Origin: Rhizobiaceae bacterium
GTDB taxonomy: Bacteria > Pseudomonadota > Alphaproteobacteria > Rhizobiales > Rhizobiaceae
Direction of reading: 5' to 3'
Length of the DNA stretch: 64,000 nucleotides
Assembly: GCA_023953845.1 (NCBI GenBank)
Contig: JAMLJC010000001.1
Span: 1,488,001 to 1,552,000 of the forward strand
Position numbers and translations under genes: made by a program. The notes beneath the pieces are model-generated. The model saw only the letters and a program-made list of their open reading frames with translations, did no database searches and was not told the DNA's origin. Shown in pieces: positions 54,094-61,146 of this stretch. Every line of letters begins with the position of its first letter. The first letter of the stretch is position 1.

Positions 54094-54933
54094 ATGGCAG
54101 TGGCGGAGACCAGCATAGGCGACGATGCCGCCGGTGAGCGGCACGGGACGACGTGGCGCGCGCGGCTGGGCGGCCCCCTGCTCGGCCTGCTCCTGCCGGT
54201 GGCGCTCGCCGTCGGCTGGGAAATCGCCGTGCGGGCCGGATTGTCGAACGGCAGGCTGGTGCCGCCGCCATCGGTGATCATCCAGACATTCGTGCAACTC
54301 GCCAAGGGCGGCGAGCTTCAAAGCCACGCGCTTGCGACGCTGACGCGTGTGCTGCTCGGCTTCGGCGCGGGCGTCATTGCCGGCACGATCGCCGGGGCGA
54401 TCACCGGCTACTCCACCTTCGCCTCGCGGCTGCTCGATCCGACCTTGCAGGCGCTCCGCGCCATCCCCTCGATCGCCTGGGTGCCGCTCTTCATCCTCTG
54501 GCTCGGCATCTTCGAGGCCTCCAAGATCACGCTGATCGCGGTCGGCGTGTTCTTCCCCGTCTATCTCGGCGTCATGGGCGCGGTGATGTCGGTCGACCGC
54601 AAGATCGTCGAGGTCGGCCGCGTCTTCCGCCTGTCGGGGCCGCAGATGGTGCGCCGCATCCTGCTGCCGGCCGTGTTGCCGGCCTATGTCGTCGCCCTGC
54701 GCTCGGGCCTCGGCCTCGGCTGGATGTTCGTCGTGGCGGCGGAGTTCATGGGCGCGTCGCAGGGCCTCGGCTACCTGCTGATCGACGGCCAGCAGCTCGG
54801 CAAGCCGGCGCAGATCGTCGCGGCCATCGTCGCCTTCGCCATACTCGGCAAGATCACCGACTGGCTGATCGTGCTGGCGACGCGGCCGCTCCTGCGCTGG
54901 GAAGACCGTTTCTCGCGCGTCGGGGCAAGTTGA
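54094..54933 (+). CDS. Sulfonate/taurine-class ABC transporter permease
   Basis: The 279-residue inner-membrane permease has about six helices and the BPD_transp_1 coupling segment ending GVMGAVMSVDRKIVEVGRVF, with SGPQMVRRILLPAVLPAYVV. LGLGWMFVVAAEFMGASQGL is typical of SsuC/TauC. It lies 60 bp after the binding protein and 1 bp before the ATPase gene. Confidence 0.93.
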   Translation: MAVAETSIGDDAAGERHGTTWRARLGGPLLGLLLPVALAVGWEIAVRAGLSNGRLVPPPSVIIQTFVQLAKGGELQSHALATLTRVLLGFGAGVIAGTIAGAITGYSTFASRLLDPTLQALRAIPSIAWVPLFILWLGIFEASKITLIAVGVFFPVYLGVMGAVMSVDRKIVEVGRVFRLSGPQMVRRILLPAVLPAYVVALRSGLGLGWMFVVAAEFMGASQGLGYLLIDGQQLGKPAQIVAAIVAFAILGKITDWLIVLATRPLLRWEDRFSRVGAS

Positions 54934-54934
54934 G

Positions 54935-55720
54935 ATGCTCGTCCTCGAAGGCGTCAGCAAGACCTATCCGAACGGCGTCCGCGCGCTGGAAGGCGTCAGC
55001 CTCACGGTCGACCTCGGCGAGATCGTCGCGATCGTCGGGGGTTCTGGTTGCGGCAAATCCACCATGCTCCGCGCCATTGCCGGGCTGGACGCCCCGACGC
55101 GCGGTCGCATCGCGCTCGACGGCGCGACGATCAGCGCGCCGCATGAGAAGATCGGCATCGTCTTCCAGGAGCCGCGCCTGCTGCCCTGGCTCACCGTGGC
55201 GCAGAATGTCGCCTTCGGCATCGGGCATCTGCCGGCGGCGGAGCGCGCCGCGCGGGTCGACACCGCGCTGGACCGCGTCGGGCTGGCCGACAAGGCGCAT
55301 GTGTGGCCACGCGAACTGTCCGGCGGACAGGCGCAGCGCGTCGCCATCGCTCGGGCCCTGGTGCCCCGGCCGGAAGTGCTTCTGCTGGACGAGCCCTTTT
55401 CCGCGCTCGACGCCTTCACCCGCGCCGATCTGCAGGAGCATCTGCTGGCGCTGTGGGCCGATTCGCGCCCGACGCTCGTGCTCGTCACCCATGATGTGGA
55501 CGAGGCCATCGCGCTCGCCGACCGCATCCTCGTCATGAAGCCGCGGCCCGGCCGCATTTTTGACGAGATCAACCCCGGCCTGCCCCGGCCGCGCGACCGG
55601 CGCTCCGAGGAGTTCGACGCGGCGCGGCGGCAGGTGCTGGATTCGCTCGACCGCTCGCTGGAGCGCGAATCGCCAACGGCGATGCGGGAGCGGATGCTGG
55701 AGGCCACCTATTCGATCTGA
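54935..55720 (+). CDS. Sulfonate/taurine-class ABC transporter ATP-binding protein
   Basis: The 261-residue ATPase has Walker A GGSGCGKST at 35-43, the Q-loop VFQEPRLLPWLTV, signature LSGGQAQRVAIARAL and Walker B VLLLDEPFSALD. It matches SsuB/TauB length and motifs. It completes the importer. Confidence 0.93.
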   Translation: MLVLEGVSKTYPNGVRALEGVSLTVDLGEIVAIVGGSGCGKSTMLRAIAGLDAPTRGRIALDGATISAPHEKIGIVFQEPRLLPWLTVAQNVAFGIGHLPAAERAARVDTALDRVGLADKAHVWPRELSGGQAQRVAIARALVPRPEVLLLDEPFSALDAFTRADLQEHLLALWADSRPTLVLVTHDVDEAIALADRILVMKPRPGRIFDEINPGLPRPRDRRSEEFDAARRQVLDSLDRSLERESPTAMRERMLEATYSI

Positions 55721-55774
55721 CGGGGGCTCCGTCGGTCCGCATCACCATCACAAAGATGACTGAGGAGATTTGCC

Positions 55775-56284
55775 ATGGACGCCGCCGAACTGCGCGCAAT
55801 GCAGGCGCCGATCAAGGAATGCTACCGCAACGACCCCGGTGCGGGGCTGATCACGCTCAAGGCGAAGGGTTCGCTCGATGACACCAGCATCGCCTGCAAG
55901 GTCGAGACCGGCCGGGCGCTGGCGGTGGCGGGCCTTCATCCCGCTACCGGCGGCAGCGGGCTGGAACTCTGCTCGGGCGACATGCTGCTGGAAGCGCTGG
56001 TGGCCTGCGCCGGCGTAACGCTGAAGGCCGTGTCGACGGCGCTGGAAATCCCGCTGCGAGGCGCGGAGGTTTCGGCTGAAGGCGATCTGGATTTCCGGGG
56101 GACGCTCGGCGTCGCCAAGGACGCACCGGTGGGCTTCGCCGAAATCCGCCTGCGCTTCGCCGTGGACACGGATGCGGAACAGGAAAAGCTCGACCAGCTG
56201 CTGAAGCTGACGGAGCGCTATTGCGTGGTCTACCAGACGATCAGGAACGGGCCGCAGGTCGACGTCTCGCTCGTCAGGGCGTGA
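55775..56284 (+). CDS. OsmC family peroxiredoxin-like protein
   Basis: The 169-residue protein has the OsmC fold with the two reactive cysteines Cys78 (LVACAGV) and Cys150 (RYCVVYQT). OsmC/Ohr proteins reduce organic peroxides; this branch is not specific enough to name. GAGGAGATTT precedes the ATG. It follows the transporter by 54 bp on the same strand and may share its message and hence the SAM-II control. Confidence 0.88.
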   Translation: MDAAELRAMQAPIKECYRNDPGAGLITLKAKGSLDDTSIACKVETGRALAVAGLHPATGGSGLELCSGDMLLEALVACAGVTLKAVSTALEIPLRGAEVSAEGDLDFRGTLGVAKDAPVGFAEIRLRFAVDTDAEQEKLDQLLKLTERYCVVYQTIRNGPQVDVSLVRA

Positions 56285-56371
56285 GCCGGAGAGTCCGCGC
56301 CGCCTTCCGTATGGACGCGGTGGAAACCTTCCGACATAAGGCAGGCGGGCCGACCGGAGAAACCAGCTCGC

Positions 56372-57607
56372 ATGTATGATCTGCTCAAGGGAATGCGCAT
56401 CGTCGAGGGCGCATCCTTCATCGCCGCGCCGTCCTGCGGCCTTCATCTGGCGCAGATGGGCGCGGAGGTGATCCGCTTCGACATGATCGGCGGCGGGCCG
56501 GATTTCAACCGCTGGCCGCTATCGCCCGAAGGCGCAAGCTTCTACTGGGAAGGCCTGAACAAGGGCAAGAAGTCGATCGCCGTCGATCTCGGCTCGCCGG
56601 AGGGGCGCGAACTCGTCCATGCGCTGATCGCCGCGCCCGGCAGCGACCGCGGCATGTTCCTGACCAACTTTCCCGCCGCCGGCATGCTCGCCTACGATCG
56701 CCTGCGGCAGCGGCGCGAGGATCTGATCGTGCTCAGGGTAATGGGCCGCGCCGACGGCACGCCGGCGGTCGACTACACCGTCAACAGCGCCATCGGCATT
56801 CCGCAGATGACCGGGCCCGCGTCGCTGGGCGACGAGCCCGTCAACCATGTACTGCCGGCTTGGGACCTGCTCACCGGAGCCTATGCGGCGTTCGCGCTGC
56901 TGGCTGCGGAACGCAACCGGCGCGAGACGGGGAAGGGGCAGGAAATCCGCCTGCCGTTGAGCGACATGGCCATCGCCTCGCTCGGCCATATCGGCCAGAT
57001 CGCCGAGGTGGCGGTCTCGGGCGCCGACCGCCCGCGCTACGGCAACGACCTTTTCGGGGCCTTCGGGCGTGATTTCGTCACCCGCGACGGCCTGCGCATG
57101 ATGATCGTCGCGATCACCACCCGTCAATGGTCGGGCCTGGTCGAGGCGCTGGAGATCGGCGCGGCGATCAAGGACGTCGAGACCGAGATGAATGTGTCGT
57201 TCGACCGCGACGAGGGCATGCGCTTCCGCCATCGCGACCGGCTCGACGCCTTGGTGGCCGCCGCCGTCGCGCAGCGCGACCTTGCGCCGCTCGCCGCCGC
57301 TTTCGACGCGAAAGGCGTGTGCTGGGGGCCGTACCGGACATTGCGCGAGGCGCTGGCCGAGGACCCCGATCTTTCGACCGCCAATCCGCTGCTGTCGATG
57401 GTCCTGCACACTTCCGGCTACGAATATCTGACGCCCGGTGCCGCCGCGACTCTTGTCGGCGCGGAGCGGGGCCGCGCCGTTCGCGCTCCGCGTCTGGGAG
57501 AACATACGGACGAAATCCTGACCGACACGCTCGGGCTGCCGTCGGCGACGATCGCAGATCTGCACGACCGTGGGATCGTCGCAGGGCCCGCGAAGGACGG
57601 CGCATGA
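56372..57607 (+). CDS. Class III CoA-transferase (CaiB/BaiF family)
   Basis: The 411-residue protein has the family start GMRIVEGASFIAAPSCGLHLAQMGAEVIR (split by position 8-36) and the putative catalytic Asp165 in LPAWDLLTGAY. It also has KGKKSIAVDLGSPEGRE near 65-80. Class III enzymes move CoA between carboxylic acids. The substrate is unknown. It lies 87 bp after the OsmC gene, same strand, and is the last rightward gene here. Confidence 0.88.
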   Translation: MYDLLKGMRIVEGASFIAAPSCGLHLAQMGAEVIRFDMIGGGPDFNRWPLSPEGASFYWEGLNKGKKSIAVDLGSPEGRELVHALIAAPGSDRGMFLTNFPAAGMLAYDRLRQRREDLIVLRVMGRADGTPAVDYTVNSAIGIPQMTGPASLGDEPVNHVLPAWDLLTGAYAAFALLAAERNRRETGKGQEIRLPLSDMAIASLGHIGQIAEVAVSGADRPRYGNDLFGAFGRDFVTRDGLRMMIVAITTRQWSGLVEALEIGAAIKDVETEMNVSFDRDEGMRFRHRDRLDALVAAAVAQRDLAPLAAAFDAKGVCWGPYRTLREALAEDPDLSTANPLLSMVLHTSGYEYLTPGAAATLVGAERGRAVRAPRLGEHTDEILTDTLGLPSATIADLHDRGIVAGPAKDGA

Positions 57608-57668
57608 CCGTCGCTGCCTGACGCTGTCGCGTTTCGTATTCGCCGGCGATAGTCCAATGGCGAGGAGA

Positions 57669-57794
57669 CTACTCGATCTCGACCGGATTGGAGGCTACTT
57701 CGACAACCTCGCTCTGCTGGTAAAGATGTATCCCCAGCACGAGGATGCTCACGACGAATATGCGCGCGATGATGATCTTGTTGCGTCGCTCCAA
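57669..57794 (-). CDS. Candidate 41-residue single-span membrane protein
   Basis: A leftward TTG start at 57794, 3 nt after the strong Shine-Dalgarno-like GGGGGAGGGCCGG, opens a 42-codon frame ending TAG at 57669. The product begins MERRNKIIIARIFVVSILVL, has one clear hydrophobic helix (about 7-25) after a basic end, and ends acidic (NPVEIE). Third positions are mostly G or C, as in real genes here. A stop codon shortly upstream limits the frame. It follows the pha operon by 220 bp. I do not recognise a family. Confidence 0.55.
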   Translation of the reverse strand: MERRNKIIIARIFVVSILVLGIHLYQQSEVVEVASNPVEIE

Positions 57795-57954
57795 CCGGCC
57801 CTCCCCCGCCTTTGGAAGATGCCATCAAAAGAGGCCGTCGTCCATGTCGGGCTTGCCGGGGAATCGCGGCCTTTGGTCCCGCTGCGCTAACCGGTCCTTT
57901 ACCAACTGTCGGAAAGATGGGCGCGCGGAAGAGTTTCGAGTTCCGCCAGGCAAC

Positions 57955-57982
57955 GGACCCGCTCTGGAGACAGGGCGGGTCC
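57955..57982 (-). terminator. Hairpin after phaG
   Basis: GGACCCGC (57955-57962) pairs perfectly with GCGGGTCC (57975-57982) around 12 bases. It lies 33 bp past the phaG stop. The leftward strand is followed by GTTG, so termination would be weak; rightward it is followed by TTT. Confidence 0.45.
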
Positions 57983-58014
57983 TTTCGCGATCCGGGCGAC
58001 CCCCCGGTCCAAGT

Positions 58015-58431
58015 CTATGGCGAAGCGTCCGCGCTTGCGGTTCCATGTTCCGCCTCGTCCGGCGGCTTGACGTTGTCGGCGCTTTCCGGCGCGCGGGGAA
58101 CGTTCGGGTTGTTCTCCGAGCGGTCGCGGAAAAGCGCCGAGCGCCCGAGCAGTATCAGCGTCACCGGCGTGGTCAGCGTCACGAAGACGCCGATCAGGAT
58201 CTCGTGGATCACAAGGCGGCCGGTGGAGGCGCTGAAGATGATCATCGAGCCCATGACCATGCCGGCCGCGCCCCAGCTCGTTCCCAGCGTCGGCGCGTGC
58301 ATCCGCTCGTAGAAGGTGGACAGGCGCACGAGGCCTATTGTGCCGAGCAGCACAAGGCCTGCGCCGAGCAGCAGAAAGGCAGAACCCGCGACGGCGGCCC
58401 AGAGCGGAACATCGGCGAAGGTGAATGTCAT
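58015..58431 (-). CDS. phaG: Monovalent cation/H+ antiporter subunit G
   Basis: The 138-residue protein has three hydrophobic spans and the MnhG/PhaG segment GTIGLVRLSTFYERMHAPTLGTSWG. The charged C-terminal tail is longer than usual. It is the last gene of the leftward pha operon and overlaps phaF by 4 bp. Confidence 0.92.
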   Translation of the reverse strand: MTFTFADVPLWAAVAGSAFLLLGAGLVLLGTIGLVRLSTFYERMHAPTLGTSWGAAGMVMGSMIIFSASTGRLVIHEILIGVFVTLTTPVTLILLGRSALFRDRSENNPNVPRAPESADNVKPPDEAEHGTASADASP

Positions 58432-58709
58432 TCGATCACCTCGCCGCGCATCAGGAACTTCGCCAGCGAGACCGTCGCCACGAAGCCGAGCATGCCGATG
58501 ATCAGCGCCGCCTCGAAATAGAGCGTCGAGCCGGTGCGGATGCCGAAGGCCAGAAGCTCCAGCATGGCGCAGACATAGAGCGCGTCGAGCGCAAGGATGC
58601 GGTCCTGTGCGCGGGGCCCCCGGATCATCCGGAACACGCAAAGGCACATGGCGAGAGCGAGCGCCCCCTGCACGATCCACAGCGTGACGGCGAGGATCGT
58701 GGCGCTCAT
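58428..58709 (-). CDS. phaF: Monovalent cation/H+ antiporter subunit F
   Basis: The 93-residue protein has three helices and the MnhF signature RMIRGPRAQDRILALDAL. It overlaps its neighbours by 4 bp on both sides. Confidence 0.92.
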   Translation of the reverse strand: MSATILAVTLWIVQGALALAMCLCVFRMIRGPRAQDRILALDALYVCAMLELLAFGIRTGSTLYFEAALIIGMLGFVATVSLAKFLMRGEVIE

Positions 58710-59188
58710 TCGAAGATCTCCACCAGGAGGCGTTCGTAGCGGTTGGCGATGAGATCGACCCACTCCTCCCTGTCGACCAGATCGAAAACGTGGATCAGCA
58801 CTTCGCTGCGCGCCGAATTGTAGTCGAGCCATGCCGTGCCGGGCGTGCTGGTGATGATGATCGACAGAATGGCGAGACCCGAAGGATGCCGCAGGCGGAT
58901 CGGCACCGTGATGAAACCGGAATGCCTCGGCCGTTCGTGTATGGACAGGAGGAGCGACGAGACCGCCATGTTGGAGCGGATGATGTCGTAGAGGACTATG
59001 CCGGTCAGCTCCGGTATGGCGAGCCAGCGCCGGATGTGCGGGCTTTTCTCGCCGAGCGCCTTCAGGGCCTGGCAGGCGAGAACCGCCACGGCGACCGCCA
59101 GCACGAACTGGCCGAGGGTGAAGCCGGCAAGCAGCAGCCACATCAGCATCAGCCCGAGGCCGAGCAGGGGATAGGGGAGAAGCCTCAT
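58706..59188 (-). CDS. phaE: Monovalent cation/H+ antiporter subunit E
   Basis: The 160-residue MnhE-type subunit begins MRLLPYPLLGLGLMLMWLLL. It has the conserved C-terminal domain AILSIIITSTPGTAWLDYN. It overlaps phaF and phaD by 4 bp each, so translation is coupled. Confidence 0.92.
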   Translation of the reverse strand: MRLLPYPLLGLGLMLMWLLLAGFTLGQFVLAVAVAVLACQALKALGEKSPHIRRWLAIPELTGIVLYDIIRSNMAVSSLLLSIHERPRHSGFITVPIRLRHPSGLAILSIIITSTPGTAWLDYNSARSEVLIHVFDLVDREEWVDLIANRYERLLVEIFE

Positions 59189-60804
59189 CGATCCTCCCTT
59201 TCCGCGAAGGGCGGCACGCGCTCGGCGCCGAGCACGGAGTTCAGATAGTGACCGGGCTGATGCAGTTCGGCGGCCGTCGCCTCCATCAGGTTGATGATCG
59301 GACCCGCCGCCACCGCCACGCCGATCAGCATGGCGAGCAGCAGCAGGATGGGCGCGGTCTCCATCACCGTCACCTTGGGCATGAACGGCTCCACCGGCGC
59401 CCAGAAGACGCGGATGCCGACGCGCGCCAGCGCGATCAGCGCCACGAGGCCGGAGAGCAGCAGCAGCACAGCGAGAACCGACCGCATGCCGACGCTGGCG
59501 CCGATGTCGCCAGTGCCTGGCCCCAGCACGCCGGTCAGGATCGCCAGCTTCGCCAGGAAGCCGGAGAACGGCGGCAGTCCGATCAGGTTGAGCGCCAGAA
59601 GCCCGAAGCCGATGCCGAGCACGGCGACGGCGCCGGGCATGACGCGGCCGACCTCGGGGTCGTCCTCTTCGGTCTCGTCGCCCTCGCCATAGGCTTCCTG
59701 CGTGACGCCGAGAACGCCGGCGGTGATGTCCTGCTCGCGTTCCAGAAGCTCGACCAGCATGAAGAACGCGCTGACCGTCAGCGTCGAGCTGAGCAGATAG
59801 AACAATGCGCCCGCCGTGCCGCCCGGCACCGAAATGCCGAAAGCGGCGAGCAGCGTGCCGGACGACATCAGGATGAAATAGGCGCTTGCCCGCTTCATGG
59901 ATTGCGAGGCGAGAACGCCGATCGAGGCGAAGGCGAGCGTCGCCGCGCCGCCGATGAAGATGACGACCGAGCCGAAGGCCGCGCCGTCGCCCGGCAGCAG
60001 CAGGGCCAGCCTGAGCAGCGAATAGATGCCGACCTTGCTCAGCATGGCGAAGACGGCCGCGACCGGGCCGGCCGCTGCGGAATAGGCCGGCACCAGCCAC
60101 AGGCAGAGCGGCCACATGCCGGCCTTCACCAGGAAGACGAGGCCGAGCAGGGCGAGCCCGACATAGAGGGCCGGCTGGGCGAAACCCTGCAGCGTCTCGG
60201 CGCGCACCGCGATCTCGGCGAGGTTCAGGCTTCCGGTCGCGCCGAACACCATGGCGATGCCGATGAGGAAGATGAGCGAGGCGACGAGGTTGACGGCGAT
60301 GTAGTGCAGGCCGGAGCGCACGCGCTGCGGCCCGCCGCCGTGCAGCACCAGGCCGTAGGACGCGGCGAGCATGACCTCGAAGAAGACGAACAGGTTGAAC
60401 AGGTCGCCGGTGAGGAACGCGCCGTTGAGCCCCATCAGCAGGAACTGGAAGAGCGAATGGAAATGCGGGCCGACCCGTTCCCAGCGCTCCAGCGCGAAGA
60501 GGATGGCGGGCAGCGCCAGGGCCGCCGTGAGAACCAGCATCACCGCCGCCAGCCGGTCCACGACGAGATTGATTGCGATGGGCGCGGGCCAGTTGCCGAC
60601 GAGATAGACGATCGCCAGCGGCTCGCTGCCGAGATGGACGCGCGCCAGCAGCGTGATCGCCACGGCGAGCAGCCCGACGGTCGAGATCAGCGATATGGCG
60701 AGCTTCAGCCGCCGCTCGCGCTCCTCGAAGAAGAGCATAAGCGCGCCGGCGAAGAGCGGGATCAGGATCGGCGCGATGGCGAGATGCGAGGGTGCCGCGA
60801 TCAT
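59185..60804 (-). CDS. phaD: Monovalent cation/H+ antiporter subunit D
   Basis: The 539-residue subunit is homologous to the NuoM/NuoN proton channels of complex I, with about 14 helices. It has FEVMLAASYGLVLHGGG, and the loop lysine and glutamate positions of the channel family are present (KAGMWPLCLWLVPAYSAA). It overlaps phaE by 4 bp and follows phaC by 3 bp. Confidence 0.94.
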   Translation of the reverse strand: MIAAPSHLAIAPILIPLFAGALMLFFEERERRLKLAISLISTVGLLAVAITLLARVHLGSEPLAIVYLVGNWPAPIAINLVVDRLAAVMLVLTAALALPAILFALERWERVGPHFHSLFQFLLMGLNGAFLTGDLFNLFVFFEVMLAASYGLVLHGGGPQRVRSGLHYIAVNLVASLIFLIGIAMVFGATGSLNLAEIAVRAETLQGFAQPALYVGLALLGLVFLVKAGMWPLCLWLVPAYSAAAGPVAAVFAMLSKVGIYSLLRLALLLPGDGAAFGSVVIFIGGAATLAFASIGVLASQSMKRASAYFILMSSGTLLAAFGISVPGGTAGALFYLLSSTLTVSAFFMLVELLEREQDITAGVLGVTQEAYGEGDETEEDDPEVGRVMPGAVAVLGIGFGLLALNLIGLPPFSGFLAKLAILTGVLGPGTGDIGASVGMRSVLAVLLLLSGLVALIALARVGIRVFWAPVEPFMPKVTVMETAPILLLLAMLIGVAVAAGPIINLMEATAAELHQPGHYLNSVLGAERVPPFAEREDR

Positions 60805-60807
60805 CGG

Positions 60808-61146
60808 TCAGCCCTCCCTTCCGTCGACGTGATCGCTGCCGGTCAGGCCGCGCGACACGATCAGCACGACGAGGAACAGCGCGGTCGTGGCGAAGCCGAT
60901 GACGATCGCGGTGAGCACCAGCGCCTGCGGCAGGGGATCGGTGTAGGCTCCGACGTCGACCGGGTTCGACCCGTCGACCACGGGCGACGCGTTCACCCGC
61001 AGGCGGCCCATGCTGAAGATGAAGATGTTGACGGCATAGGAGAGCAGCGCCAGTCCGATCACGAACTGGTAGGTGCGCGGGCGCAGGATGAGCCAGACGC
61101 CCGACGCCGTGAGGATGCCGATGGCGGCGGCGATCACGAGTTCCAT
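60808..61146 (-). CDS. phaC: Monovalent cation/H+ antiporter subunit C
   Basis: The 112-residue three-helix subunit is NuoK-like. It has the segment RTYQFVIGLALLSYAVNIFI and PLPQALVLTAIVIGFATTAL. Its start overlaps the phaAB stop by 1 bp. Confidence 0.93.
   Translation of the reverse strand: MELVIAAAIGILTASGVWLILRPRTYQFVIGLALLSYAVNIFIFSMGRLRVNASPVVDGSNPVDVGAYTDPLPQALVLTAIVIGFATTALFLVVLIVSRGLTGSDHVDGREG

Larger units (their letters stand above)
57608..58014. other. Gap between the CoA-transferase and pha operon
   Basis: These 407 bp separate convergent units. They hold a leftward 41-codon membrane-protein candidate (57669-57794) and a hairpin (57955-57982) after phaG. The stretch 57795-57954 shows nothing else I can support. 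Confidence 0.6.

Noticed and set aside
57570..57890. 106-codon rightward frame after the CoA-transferase
   Set aside because: It overlaps the CoA-transferase end and is antisense to the better-supported 41-residue frame; no domain or hydrophobic pattern.
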